DNA of 64,000 bases from WRGT01 sp942493035 (GTDB taxonomy: Bacteria > Spirochaetota > UBA4802 > UBA5550): NCBI GenBank assembly GCA_942493035.1, contig OW818666.1, positions 4,154,001-4,218,000 of the forward strand, read 5' to 3'. The notes below the pieces were generated by a model. It saw nothing but the letters and a program-made list of their open reading frames with translations. It was not told the origin of the DNA and did not search any database. How positions within the stretch are numbered: position 1 is the first letter of the stretch; each line of letters begins with the position of its first letter. The position numbers and the translations under genes were made by a program. Of the stretch, positions 8,487-17,250 are shown in pieces.

Positions 8487-9435
8487 AAATCATCCCCTCT
8501 CGAGCAAGGAGTATTTCTGTATTAACATCTGAAAGAAGTTCGGCATGCTCCAGCGCAAGCAGATAATTCTCCTGAAGTATATCATCTGAATATGCGGGCT
8601 CATGGTGTGTCAAAATCAGTTTTTTTACATTCCAGTTTGTTGCGCAGTTAACGGCCATAGTATAGCTGGTATGACCCCAGTCTGCCTTTAGAAAAGCTTC
8701 GTTCAAAGTATATTGTGAATCAAGTATAAGAATATCAGCTTTATTGAAAAATTCAGTCGTTGCTCCGGATGATTCAATTGTTTCACCTGTAAATTCAGTA
8801 TCTGTAGCAAATATAAAAGTTTTATTTTTCTGAGTGAATTTATAAGCAAAACAGCCCTGCGGATGTTTCAATGGGTAAATACTCAGAAAAAGGTCCTCTT
8901 CAAGCTGTAGAGGTGATGTTCTTGCATGCTCGATAAAATGATAATTTTTTGTTGAAGCAGTACCCTGAAATGTTGCAGGGAAATATGGGGATGACATCTG
9001 GTTTTCGAGATATTCCTGCTGTTTTTTGTATGGAGAATAGAAATTCAGTACATTACCCTGAACATAAATAGGTCTGAAAAAAGGGAGTCCCTGTATATGG
9101 TCCCAGTGATTATGAGTAATCATAATATTAAGATTACCCTTACCTTTCCCGCAATCACCATCCATAAGAACGTTTCCCAGTCTTCTTATACCTGTACCAC
9201 AGTCGAGGATGTAAATATTTCCAGAGTTTGACGTAACTGTTACGCAGGTTGTATCTCCGCCGAAGACATAACGCAGCTCATCAGGGAGATCAGAGAGAAA
9301 ACTGTTTATACTCTCTCTTCCCGTCAGTTGATTTTTAATTGCCAGGTCAAGAATCCGCTGAAGTTTGCCTGTATATTCTTTGTTGTTTATCGGGGAAGGG
9401 AGTGAGCCCCTCACACCCCAGAGTCTAATCTGCAT
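8476..9435 (-). CDS. MBL-fold metallo-hydrolase
   Basis: 319 aa, cytoplasmic. The zinc-binding signature THNHWDH (His108, His110, Asp112, His113) is intact, with further ligands in LKHPQG, FATDTEF and LTHHEP. The N-terminus (IRLWGVRGSLPSP) and FGGDTTCVTVTSNSGNIYILDCGTG are typical of the RNase Z/PhnP-like MBL group, often annotated as cyclic-nucleotide or cyclic phosphate diesterases. The actual substrate cannot be read from the sequence. It is the first gene of the three-gene minus-strand set. A GGAG lies about 12 bases before the ATG, slightly far. Confidence 0.85.
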   Translation of the reverse strand: MQIRLWGVRGSLPSPINNKEYTGKLQRILDLAIKNQLTGRESINSFLSDLPDELRYVFGGDTTCVTVTSNSGNIYILDCGTGIRRLGNVLMDGDCGKGKGNLNIMITHNHWDHIQGLPFFRPIYVQGNVLNFYSPYKKQQEYLENQMSSPYFPATFQGTASTKNYHFIEHARTSPLQLEEDLFLSIYPLKHPQGCFAYKFTQKNKTFIFATDTEFTGETIESSGATTEFFNKADILILDSQYTLNEAFLKADWGHTSYTMAVNCATNWNVKKLILTHHEPAYSDDILQENYLLALEHAELLSDVNTEILLAREGMIFDL

Positions 9436-9800
9436 TTTTTAATACAGCTCCGTGAAAGTAATGGACAAAACGTTAATTATAATGAAAATATTTGTCAAAT
9501 ATATTAGATTAATAATAATATAATCTTGATTAATTAAGCAACTCATTTTAATATTTATAATCGAAGTTGAGATAAATTTATTTAAATATTTGTAATTACT
9601 ATCTGGTGCAGGATTTAATATTTTATCAAAATGGAATATTTTTTTTGCTCAGATGATTATACCGTTTTTCACGATTGCAGACAGAAAAAAATAATAACTG
9701 CAAAAAATCCGGCGGCATCAGTATTCATCGCACCAGAGGTACGGCAAAGAGTAATTTTACCGCAAATTTTAAGTAGATACAAAATATGTTCAGGATATAT
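9436..9800. other. Gene-free divergent intergenic region
   Basis: 365 bp, very AT-rich, between the divergent MBL and HDOD genes; it should hold both promoters. A TTGACA and a TATAAT occur on the minus strand near 9470-9500 but only 11 bp apart, so no promoter is called. CTGGTGC near 9613 and GCACCAG near 9739 form a distant inverted repeat of unknown meaning. Confidence 0.4.
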
Positions 9801-11288
9801 ATGATAACAGAGTATAGAAAACAGATTTATGAAAAAATTCTTAAAGGTGAACCGGTTAAGCTCAGTTTTAAATATGTGACCGATGATCTTTTAATGTTTA
9901 TTAATAGTATTTTAACCAGAGAGCTGGCTAAACATGATTTACAATATCTTATATATTCTGTTGTAACTATTTTAAGGGAGTTAATTGTAAATGCATTAAA
10001 AGCAAATACTAAGAGAATTTTCTTTGAAAGCAATAATCTGGATATAAATAATCCCTCAGATTACATTGAAGGAATTGAAAGATTTAAAAATGAGATTGTC
10101 GGTGATTTTGATTCTATCAAAGATATAATTCAACAGAATGATCATAGTATTAATTTAAATATAATTGAAGAGAAAGAAGCTCTTTTATTTACAATAAAGA
10201 ATAGCGTTGCTATTATTCCTGAAGAATTGGCAAGAATTAACATGAGAATTGCTCTGGCTGTTGAAAAGAACAGTTTTAATGATATATATGACACCATTGA
10301 AGATGAAACAGAGGGTGCAGGTCTCGGGTTAGCCCTTATTGTAATGTTTCTTAAAAGCATGGGTGTAGCCCCTGCTGCATTTAATTTAAAGAGTGACGGA
10401 AAAGTAACTGTTGCATCAGTTCAGCTCCCTTATCAGCTCAAACCGGCCGAAGTTACTACTACGGTAAAAAAACAGATACTTGAAGAGATAACAGGTATAC
10501 CTACTTTTCCTGAAAATATTATAACGCTGCTTCAGATGTGTTCAAGCCCTGATGCTGACATTGAAAAAATTGCACAGACAATAAAACTTGATGTATCAGT
10601 AACATCTGATGTAATAAAACTGGCAAACTCAGCAGGTTTTATATCCGGGCAGAAGGTTGATGATATCAACAGGGCCGTGATGAAAATCGGTCTAAAAAAT
10701 CTTAAGAATATTCTTCTTGCCAGTAATGCAAGGAAAATTATGGAGAGCAGATACAGCAAGTTTGAAGAGATCTGGGAGCATTGCAACAGGGTCGCTTTTT
10801 ATTCAAGACAGATTGCTCTTACATTTAAAGTTCCCGGCGGCGCTGCTGATAATGCTTATGTTGCGGGACTCCTTCACGATCTGGGCCAGGTGGTTCTACT
10901 TGCTGTAGATATGGAATCGGTTAGAAAAATTGCAGAGATTGTTCATGACAGGAATATTATTTCAACCACTGTTATGGAGGAACTCTCCATAGGTATAAGT
11001 CATGCAGAGATTGGAAATATGGTTTCTGAAAAGTGGAATTTTCCCGAATTTCTGGCTCAGATAATCAGGCATCACCACTCACCTTTAAATCTGCCTGAGG
11101 AGTTCAGGGATGTGGGGTTTTGTGTCTATCTTGCAAACATGATTGCAGGAATTGAGAAGAGAAAATATTACTATTATTATATTGAAGAGATGGTTCTGGA
11201 AAAATTCAGCATAAAAGATGAATCTGAATTATTAAAACTGAATGACTTCCTTAAATCTGAATACAGTAATGCTCAGAAGAAATTCTGA
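9801..11288 (+). CDS. GHKL ATPase-HDOD fusion regulator
   Basis: 495 aa from the ATG at 9801, chosen over the one at 9786 because AGGA lies 6 bases before it. Residues about 1-215 resemble a histidine-kinase-type ATPase domain (LRELIVNALKANTKR as N box, EGAGLGLALIVMFLKSMG as G2 box), but no phosphorylated His is visible. Residues about 225-490 are an HDOD domain (ITGIPTFPENIITLLQMCSS, AGLLHDLGQVVLLA, ISHAEIGNMVSEKWNFP). Such proteins act in signalling, often with cyclic-di-GMP or motility. Its 3' end overlaps convergent larC by 16 bp. The output is unknown. Confidence 0.8.
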   Translation: MITEYRKQIYEKILKGEPVKLSFKYVTDDLLMFINSILTRELAKHDLQYLIYSVVTILRELIVNALKANTKRIFFESNNLDINNPSDYIEGIERFKNEIVGDFDSIKDIIQQNDHSINLNIIEEKEALLFTIKNSVAIIPEELARINMRIALAVEKNSFNDIYDTIEDETEGAGLGLALIVMFLKSMGVAPAAFNLKSDGKVTVASVQLPYQLKPAEVTTTVKKQILEEITGIPTFPENIITLLQMCSSPDADIEKIAQTIKLDVSVTSDVIKLANSAGFISGQKVDDINRAVMKIGLKNLKNILLASNARKIMESRYSKFEEIWEHCNRVAFYSRQIALTFKVPGGAADNAYVAGLLHDLGQVVLLAVDMESVRKIAEIVHDRNIISTTVMEELSIGISHAEIGNMVSEKWNFPEFLAQIIRHHHSPLNLPEEFRDVGFCVYLANMIAGIEKRKYYYYYIEEMVLEKFSIKDESELLKLNDFLKSEYSNAQKKF

Positions 11289-11295
11289 GCATTAC
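11266..11295. terminator. Hairpin across the HDOD/larC convergent ends
   Basis: A perfect 13-bp stem (GTAATGCTCAGAA with its complement) and a GAAA loop spans both stop codons. No T tract follows on either strand, so it may pause or stabilise transcripts rather than act as a classical terminator. Confidence 0.5.
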
Positions 11296-12442
11296 ATACA
11301 GCTTCGTTATAAACTTCCTTTAATGGAACATTATATTTTATTGCTGCATTTTTACAATCTTCATATTCGGGTGATAGAGTAACAGGATTCCCATTAAATT
11401 TGTGGATCTTCACTTTTATTATTCCGAATTTTGTTTCAATACCCTGCAGGGTTCTTTCCAGTATTTTCCTTTTTACTATATTTATTCTAACACCGGATGT
11501 TGTTGTTTCTCTGAAAACAATCTCTGTAATACGGTCTGACTTTTCTTTTGGTGAAAGAATTTTCAGTATGTGACCGGGGCGGTTTTTTTTCATTACAGCC
11601 GGGATAACAGAAATATCCAGAGCCCCATTCATTAAAAGAAGTTCAAACAGATAAGAGTAGATTTCAGGATTCATATCGTCAATTGAAGCTTCCAGTTCGA
11701 ACACTTCGTCATCAGTTTTATGAATATTTTCATCGTCGCCGATGAAAAGACGGAGTACGTTTGGAATATCAAGATTTTTTGTACCTGCACCATATCCGAT
11801 TGATTCTGTTTTCAAATCCGGAAGTGAAGTGAAGTCCCGGCAGTAGTGTTTAATAATTGCGGCGCCGGTTGGAGTGGTTAATTCGGCTTTAATACCATTT
11901 GAGTAGAGAGGTATACCCTTGAGTATCTCGGCAGTTGCAGGAGCAGGAACCGGGAGAGTGCCGTGTGCGGTCTCTATAAATCCGCTGCCTGTGTTGAGAG
12001 GAGATGAAACGGCTTTTTCTATTCCGGCTTTATGAAAACATATTGCAGCACCGCAGACGTCAATAATTGAATCTATCCCGCCTATCTCATGGAAGTGTAT
12101 AGATTCGATATCCGTGTTGTGAATCAATGCTTCAGCTTTTCCGATTATATTAAAAATTGATACGGCATTGTCTTTTACTGATGAATGGAGTGTGCTCGAC
12201 TCAATTATTTTTACAATGGAGCTCAATGACCGGTGTGACTGATCGGATATTACTTCGACATCAAATTTTGAAGCTGAAATATTATTTTTCAGACATTTTT
12301 TATATGATAATGTGTATCCGTCTATATTGAGTTTTTTTAATTCTTTTTCAAGATAAGAGAAATCAACGCCTGTATCTAAAAATGCGCCGATTATCATATC
12401 GCCACTTACTCCTGCAAAGCAGTCAAAATAGGCTATTCTCAT
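11273..12442 (-). CDS. larC: Nickel-pincer cofactor nickel insertion protein LarC
   Basis: LarC is the CTP-dependent cyclometallase that inserts nickel into the pincer cofactor used by lactate racemase LarA and relatives. It is a single 389-aa chain starting MRIAYFDCFAGVSGDM; in Lactiplantibacillus it is split by a programmed frameshift, but here the two parts are one ORF. Conserved segments include SIHFHEIGGIDSIIDV, ELTTPTGAAI and the C-terminal KKNRPGHILKILSP. It is the third gene of larE-larB-larC, 5 bp after larB. It overlaps the convergent HDOD gene. Confidence 0.93.
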   Translation of the reverse strand: MRIAYFDCFAGVSGDMIIGAFLDTGVDFSYLEKELKKLNIDGYTLSYKKCLKNNISASKFDVEVISDQSHRSLSSIVKIIESSTLHSSVKDNAVSIFNIIGKAEALIHNTDIESIHFHEIGGIDSIIDVCGAAICFHKAGIEKAVSSPLNTGSGFIETAHGTLPVPAPATAEILKGIPLYSNGIKAELTTPTGAAIIKHYCRDFTSLPDLKTESIGYGAGTKNLDIPNVLRLFIGDDENIHKTDDEVFELEASIDDMNPEIYSYLFELLLMNGALDISVIPAVMKKNRPGHILKILSPKEKSDRITEIVFRETTTSGVRINIVKRKILERTLQGIETKFGIIKVKIHKFNGNPVTLSPEYEDCKNAAIKYNVPLKEVYNEAVCNAQNFF

Positions 12443-12447
12443 AAAAT

Positions 12448-13194
12448 TTATCCCCGGTTAATTATTGCTGCAAGATATCCTGCACCGAATCCGTTATCGA
12501 TATTTACTGTTGAAACGCCAGGTACACAGCTATTTATCATCGTAAGGAGAGCAGCTGCACCTCCAAAGTTTGCACCGTATCCTACACTCGTAGGGACCGC
12601 AATTACCGGTCTGCTGACCAGACCCGCCGCCAGGGAGGGGAGAGCTCCCTCCATTCCTGCTACTGCCACAATTACGTTTGCACTCTGCAGCAGGTCAATT
12701 CTTGCAAGGATACGGTGAACACCGGCTATTCCGACATCGAATAATCTGTCAACAGGTGAGCCCATTACCTCTGCCGTGATGGCAGCTTCTTCGGCGACGG
12801 GTATATCTGTGGTTCCTCCGGTTATTACGAGGATTCTTTTTTCAGTTACAGGTTCAGGGATTTTGCCGATGATAATTACCCGTCCGTGAGTGTTGTATGC
12901 TATTTCAGAAAAATACGGTTTAAGGAAGGTATATAGTTCTATCGATGCTCTTGTTGCCAGAATTACTCTGTTATTCATTGAGAGTCTTTCCGCAATCTCT
13001 TTTACCTGCTGATCTGTTTTACCTTCGGCATATATAACTTCAGGCTGTCCGGTTCTTATGGGCCTATGGTGATCAATGCATGCAAAATCTATGTCTTCAT
13101 ATGGAAGTGATTTAAGCATGGAGAAGGCTTCATCGTTTGTAATCTCGCCTTTCTGTATTTTTTCAATTAGCGACTTTATTTTTTCCTCATTCAC
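12448..13194 (-). CDS. larB: Nickel-pincer cofactor biosynthesis protein LarB
   Basis: LarB carboxylates and hydrolyses nicotinic acid adenine dinucleotide to P2CMN, the first step of the cofactor pathway. 248 aa, the usual length. The C-terminal half is PurE-like (ITGGTTDIPVAEEAAITAEV, VAGMEGALPSLAAGLVSRP, PTSVGYGANFGGAAALLTM, NIDNGFGAGYLA). It overlaps larE by 4 bp in ATGA style, implying translational coupling. No anomalies were seen. Confidence 0.95.
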   Translation of the reverse strand: MNEEKIKSLIEKIQKGEITNDEAFSMLKSLPYEDIDFACIDHHRPIRTGQPEVIYAEGKTDQQVKEIAERLSMNNRVILATRASIELYTFLKPYFSEIAYNTHGRVIIIGKIPEPVTEKRILVITGGTTDIPVAEEAAITAEVMGSPVDRLFDVGIAGVHRILARIDLLQSANVIVAVAGMEGALPSLAAGLVSRPVIAVPTSVGYGANFGGAAALLTMINSCVPGVSTVNIDNGFGAGYLAAIINRG

Positions 13195-14021
13195 TGCTTT
13201 TCCTCTATGTTTATGTTCATGCTCCCTGTCCGGTATCCCTGAAGATCGAGAGTTATATACTTAAAGCCTGATTCTTTAAGATCTGCAAATACTTTTTTCC
13301 GCATTGCCGAAGATGCAATCTCTTCAATCATGTCCTCTGCAATTTCAATGCGTAGAATCTCACCATGAAGTCTGGCGCGAATTTTTTTAAATCCGTATGA
13401 AGTTAAAATTTTTTCTGCAATCACGGCTTTATTCACAAGCTCAACTGTTAACGGTGTCCCGTATGGAATTCTTGTCGCCAGACAGGGATATGATTCTTTT
13501 TCTGAAGTCGGGAGTTCCAGGTATGAGGATAATTCATATATACTTTTTTTATCAAAACCGGCAATCTTTAAAGGGCTTAGAACTCCCAGTTCATCTATTG
13601 CTTTCATGCCGGGTCTGTAATCATTCATATCTCCGGAATGAGATCCTTCCAGAATAGTATTAATTCCTTCCGCTGATGCGGCAGAGATGATATTATTTAA
13701 AATAATGGTTTTGCAGTGATAACATCTTTCAGGGTTGTTATCAGTTATTTTTTTAAAAGAAAATATATCTATATCGATAATCCGGTGATCAATGTTGAGT
13801 GAAGATATAACAGATACTGCTGATCTGATTTCATCTTCGGTAATCATCGCGGTATTTACGGTATAAGCAATAAGTTTTAAATCTGGATTTAATGATGCAG
13901 CAAAGAGCAGCAGTGTACTGTCAACACCTCCGGAGTATGCAATAGCCGCAGATTCGATAGTTGAAAGATAATGTTTTAGATTAAAAAATTTCTTTTCAGT
14001 TTCAGATGAGAGTTTTATCAC
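13191..14021 (-). CDS. larE: Sulfur transferase LarE
   Basis: Adenylates the dinicotinic intermediate and inserts sulfur to build the pincer cofactor. 276 aa. The PP-loop SGGVDS lies at residues 30-35. Cys180 in SYPCLATRIPYG corresponds to the sacrificial Cys of Lactiplantibacillus LarE. Two more cysteines, RCYHCK (Cys100, Cys103), make a three-Cys set like that of Fe-S cluster LarE enzymes, which would let it turn over with a cluster-bound sulfur; that is inference. First gene of the lar operon, with MITE-like copy 3 upstream. Confidence 0.93.
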   Translation of the reverse strand: MIKLSSETEKKFFNLKHYLSTIESAAIAYSGGVDSTLLLFAASLNPDLKLIAYTVNTAMITEDEIRSAVSVISSLNIDHRIIDIDIFSFKKITDNNPERCYHCKTIILNNIISAASAEGINTILEGSHSGDMNDYRPGMKAIDELGVLSPLKIAGFDKKSIYELSSYLELPTSEKESYPCLATRIPYGTPLTVELVNKAVIAEKILTSYGFKKIRARLHGEILRIEIAEDMIEEIASSAMRKKVFADLKESGFKYITLDLQGYRTGSMNINIEEKQ

Positions 14022-14082
14022 TTAACCTTCCAGTTATAAATTTATTTGGAGTCAATTAATCTTTAAAATATTTTTTTGAGAT

Positions 14083-14204
14083 CAGTAATTATTCCTGAAT
14101 ATATTTTTTAGTGTAAAAAACAAAAAATTATATATCCCTGTAATCTTCGGCAGCGCGGATAATAGAACTTCTTTTACTATAGAAAAGTTAAGAAATAAAT
14201 ACTG
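14083..14204 (+). mobile_element. MITE-like element family 1, copy 3 (decayed)
   Basis: About 122 bp, same orientation as copy 1: CAGTAATTATTCCT to AGAAATAAATACTG. The central hairpin is mutated (CCCTGTAATCTTCGGCAGCGCGG). The flanks TTTTGAGAT (14074-14082) and TTTTGAAAT (14205-14213) match at 8 of 9 positions, an aged target duplication. It lies between divergent larE and yitT. Confidence 0.8.
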
Positions 14205-14326
14205 TTTTGAAATATATTTGAATTAAATATTGATTAAAAATATAATGTTGGAATAATTATATAAGTTTAATTTATATGTAAATGATAATTTGCAATATCT
14301 AAAAATTTAGATTATGGAGAGATTGA

Positions 14327-15244
14327 ATGACCGGCATTTTTTATAAAAATAAAAACGATATTATTGCTGTTTTGAAAGATATGAGCGGTATTTTTTTCGG
14401 ATGTGCTGTGGGGGGACTCGGCTTATCACTTTTTCTGATCCCGTTTAAGGCAAGCCCCGGTGGCGCTGCAGGTATTGCTCAGATCTTTTTCTATTTCTTT
14501 AATATACCTGCAGGTCTGCTCATGCTTCTTATAAATATTCCGTTGTTTATTATAGGTATAATTATATTCGGAAAAATGTTCGGGATTAAAACTCTTTTCG
14601 GGATATTTTCTTTGTCTTTTTTTACGGATTTATTTGCATCGGAGAGGTTCACCGGTGCGTCATTCCTGAAGGATTTTATTTTTAAAATAAATGAACAGAG
14701 TGTTTCTTTTACCAATGAGATTCTTCTTGCTGTGGTTGCAGGGAGTCTTCTCCTGGGAGTGGGTGTCGGATTTGTTATTAAGTTCAACGGTTCAACAGGG
14801 GGGAGCGATATACCGGCACTTCTTCTCCGGAAATATTTCGGACTGACTGTAGGCACGTCGTATCTGATGATTGATACTTTTGTTATTTTTGGAGTTGGAA
14901 TTATTTTTAAGGATCCGAACCTTATTTTATGGGGATTTATCTCTCTATATATAACAACTAAAGGTACGGATTTCATTGTTGAGGGGATGTCATATACAAA
15001 GGAGTTGTTCATAATCAGCAGTAAATCCGATGAGATAAGAGAATTTATAATCAATGATCTCGATAGAGGGTGTACACTGCTTAGAGGGGAGGGGGGCTAC
15101 ACGGGCGAAGAGAAGGATGTTATATATCTTGCACTTCACACAAGAGAACTTCCGAAGATAAAGGGGGCCGTCAAAAACATTGACCCCCTGGCTTTTATTG
15201 TTGTTAATGATGCTTATGAAGTAATGGGTGATTTCAGGAGATAG
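14327..15244 (+). CDS. YitT family membrane protein
   Basis: 305 aa integral membrane protein with five or six hydrophobic segments in the first 200 residues (for example GMMLF-type GLGLSLFLIPF and GSLLLGVGVGFVIKF), then a soluble DUF2179 domain (about residues 220-305: ELFIISSKSDEIREFII, DRGCTLLRGEGGYTGEEKDV). The NGSTGGSDIPALLL motif is diagnostic of the family. Function is not established; transport or regulation is suggested for relatives. GGAGAG lies 6 bases before the ATG. It ends in a hairpin shared with the convergent chemoreceptor gene. Confidence 0.9.
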   Translation: MTGIFYKNKNDIIAVLKDMSGIFFGCAVGGLGLSLFLIPFKASPGGAAGIAQIFFYFFNIPAGLLMLLINIPLFIIGIIIFGKMFGIKTLFGIFSLSFFTDLFASERFTGASFLKDFIFKINEQSVSFTNEILLAVVAGSLLLGVGVGFVIKFNGSTGGSDIPALLLRKYFGLTVGTSYLMIDTFVIFGVGIIFKDPNLILWGFISLYITTKGTDFIVEGMSYTKELFIISSKSDEIREFIINDLDRGCTLLRGEGGYTGEEKDVIYLALHTRELPKIKGAVKNIDPLAFIVVNDAYEVMGDFRR

Positions 15245-15264
15245 CTTTCAGGCTATCTCCTTTT
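15237..15264. terminator. Bidirectional terminator between yitT and the chemoreceptor gene
   Basis: A perfect 9-bp stem GGAGATAGC/GCTATCTCC with a 6-base loop and a TTTT tail on the plus strand. It contains both stop codons (plus 15242-15244, minus 15248-15250), which are only 3 bp apart. Confidence 0.75.
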
Positions 15265-16789
15265 CGATCAGTGCTGAGAGATGTTTAAGTCTGTCTGCAC
15301 TCTCTTGTAGAATTTTTGTATTTTCAGCATTCTGCTGAATTGTCTTTCCAGTATCTTCGATTGAAAGAGCAATCCCTTCAACTGCATACTGCTGCTCTTT
15401 CATCGAAATATTTATCTGCTCTGTTTTTTCAATTGCTGTTCTGGTTTTGTTATCCATATCAGTTTTAAGTTTTTTCTGTTCTTCCAGAGCTTTAACTGTA
15501 GTTACGGCATTATCCTGAAGTGATCCAAGTGAACTCATTGTTTCATTAATAAACTCAAGAATCTGATTTATAACCTTGTTCGATTCCACAGCGTCTTTTT
15601 TATTTGTTTCAATAAGGTCTGCAATTCTGTTAAGCTCCTGCGTCGAATGATCAGCAAGCTTCCCTATCTCTTCAGCTACTACTGCGAAACCCCGTCCATG
15701 CTCTCCTGCTCTTGCAGCTTCTATTGCGGCGTTAAGTGAGAGAAGATTTATTTTATCGAAGAATTCCTCAATAATAGTAATAACAAGTGTTATGTCATTT
15801 GAATTCTGAAGTATTTTTTTATTTATCGTGTCGAGTGTCCCCGATGCCTGGCTCCCTTTTTTTGCATTATTGAGAAATGCGATAAGAGTATCCTTCATTC
15901 CGCTGCCGTAGTTTTCTATGGAGTCTATTGAGATCGATAGGGCGTTTATACTTGCTGAAAGCTCTTCGATGGAATGTTTCTGGTAATCTGTTGCTTTTGA
16001 AACATTTTCAGTTCCTGCTGAGATCTCCTCAACTGTGGCGGAAAGTTCTTCCATTGACGCAGCCTGCGATTGTGCGTTATCTGAATATTTTGTAATGATA
16101 TGGTAATTTTGATCAATAGAATCATTAAGTTCTACAACGGCATTTTTAATTGTTGAGACAAGTGATTTTATCTGGAAATAGTTCTCTCTGTTCTTTTCAG
16201 ATTCGGATTCAGCGGTATTAACTGCCCGGTTTAGAAACTTAGCAGTAACCGTACCTAATATATAAAGCAGGGTAAGAGTCAGCAGGCCGTCAATAAATGT
16301 TGAATTTACTGTCTGAACAAGGAAACCTGCAGCTGCCGGTTTGGCTATTGCGAAATAAAAGTATGAATGTGTTGTAATAAAAATCAGCAGTACAGTAGTT
16401 GAAACCAGCATTGAGCAGTAGAGTGTAGTATATGCAAGAGCTACATGCATAAATACTCCCATTGTAACACCGGAGAGATAGTACGGTCTGGTCAGGAATC
16501 CTGAAGCTGCTATAAAAGAAGCCGTAAATGCAAGTGTGTTTGCGGCAAGTTCAACTTTTCCCGATTTTATCAGAAAAATAATAATTATACAGGATACTAC
16601 TAGAAGTGAAGAGGATTTTACTATCTGAATCAATCTGGCAGAATCGAGGAAAAACAGACCGAAAATGTTGAGTACTAAAATACTTGCGATGATTGATGAG
16701 CTGAAGATAAATACATATTGTGCTTTTTTGTACCGGATTACTTTTTCCGGAGGGTACTTTCTTAGAAAGGTTTTTAATAAATTGTTCAT
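15248..16789 (-). CDS. Methyl-accepting chemotaxis protein
   Basis: 513 aa. The N-terminal 190 residues hold about five or six membrane segments with little periplasmic sequence, so it probably senses within the membrane or cytoplasm. The signalling domain follows with the conserved hairpin tip (residues about 350-390: INLLSLNAAIEAARAGEHGR, GFAVVAEEIGKLAD), which contacts CheA and CheW. Methylation helices flank it (EELSATVEEISAGTENVSKA). No HAMP domain is evident. No other che genes lie in the window, so this is an orphan receptor. Confidence 0.92.
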   Translation of the reverse strand: MNNLLKTFLRKYPPEKVIRYKKAQYVFIFSSSIIASILVLNIFGLFFLDSARLIQIVKSSSLLVVSCIIIIFLIKSGKVELAANTLAFTASFIAASGFLTRPYYLSGVTMGVFMHVALAYTTLYCSMLVSTTVLLIFITTHSYFYFAIAKPAAAGFLVQTVNSTFIDGLLTLTLLYILGTVTAKFLNRAVNTAESESEKNRENYFQIKSLVSTIKNAVVELNDSIDQNYHIITKYSDNAQSQAASMEELSATVEEISAGTENVSKATDYQKHSIEELSASINALSISIDSIENYGSGMKDTLIAFLNNAKKGSQASGTLDTINKKILQNSNDITLVITIIEEFFDKINLLSLNAAIEAARAGEHGRGFAVVAEEIGKLADHSTQELNRIADLIETNKKDAVESNKVINQILEFINETMSSLGSLQDNAVTTVKALEEQKKLKTDMDNKTRTAIEKTEQINISMKEQQYAVEGIALSIEDTGKTIQQNAENTKILQESADRLKHLSALIEKEIA

Positions 16790-16802
16790 ATTCTGTTACC
16801 AT

Positions 16803-17250
16803 TTATATATATATTTTTGAAGTTAACAGATTAGCTGGATTGTATAAAGTTTCATCGAAGATTTATCGTGAGGAATGAAATTTTTATACAAAAAAGAATA
16901 ATTCATTTCACTTCGTATCTAGTAATAATATTTACATTTATTTTTCTATTAAAAAATTTTTAAAATTGAAAAGTAATTAAAAAGGTAAGTATTTATAAGC
17001 CGTTGGTATTTTTTCTCCAACGCACCACGGTTATGGCGGAGAAAATTTTCTCACCGGTTTCTGAGTACTTATTTTAAAAGCATGTTTTGAAAAAAATGCA
17101 GGAATCATATTTTGAAGGAGAATGAAGCAGTTCATATTCAATTTTTCGTGAATTTTTATTACTAATAATGGGAGTTTTTCAGATGAGAAAACCGGATGTT
17201 GAAATTCAGTTTTCTCATTTATAATATTGAGGAGGATTCTGATGAGTTTT
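16803..17250. other. Gene-free region with a palindromic repeat
   Basis: About 450 bp, AT-rich. It contains family 2 copy B (16987-17070) and a 10-bp inverted repeat ATGAGAAAAC/GTTTTCTCAT near 17182-17220. No credible coding sequence was seen; GGAGGATTCTGATG at 17231-17244 opens only a six-codon frame. Confidence 0.5.
16987..17070. repeat. Palindromic repeat family 2, copy B
   Basis: An 84-bp imperfect palindrome: arms AAGTATTTATAAGCCGTTGG and the complement of AAGTACTCAGAAACCGGTG, core CTCCAACGCACCACGGTTATGGCGGAG. No clear target duplication was seen. Confidence 0.6.

Noticed and set aside
9465..9500. TTGACA/TATAAT promoter for the MBL gene
   Set aside because: The boxes are only 11 bp apart, too close for sigma-70.
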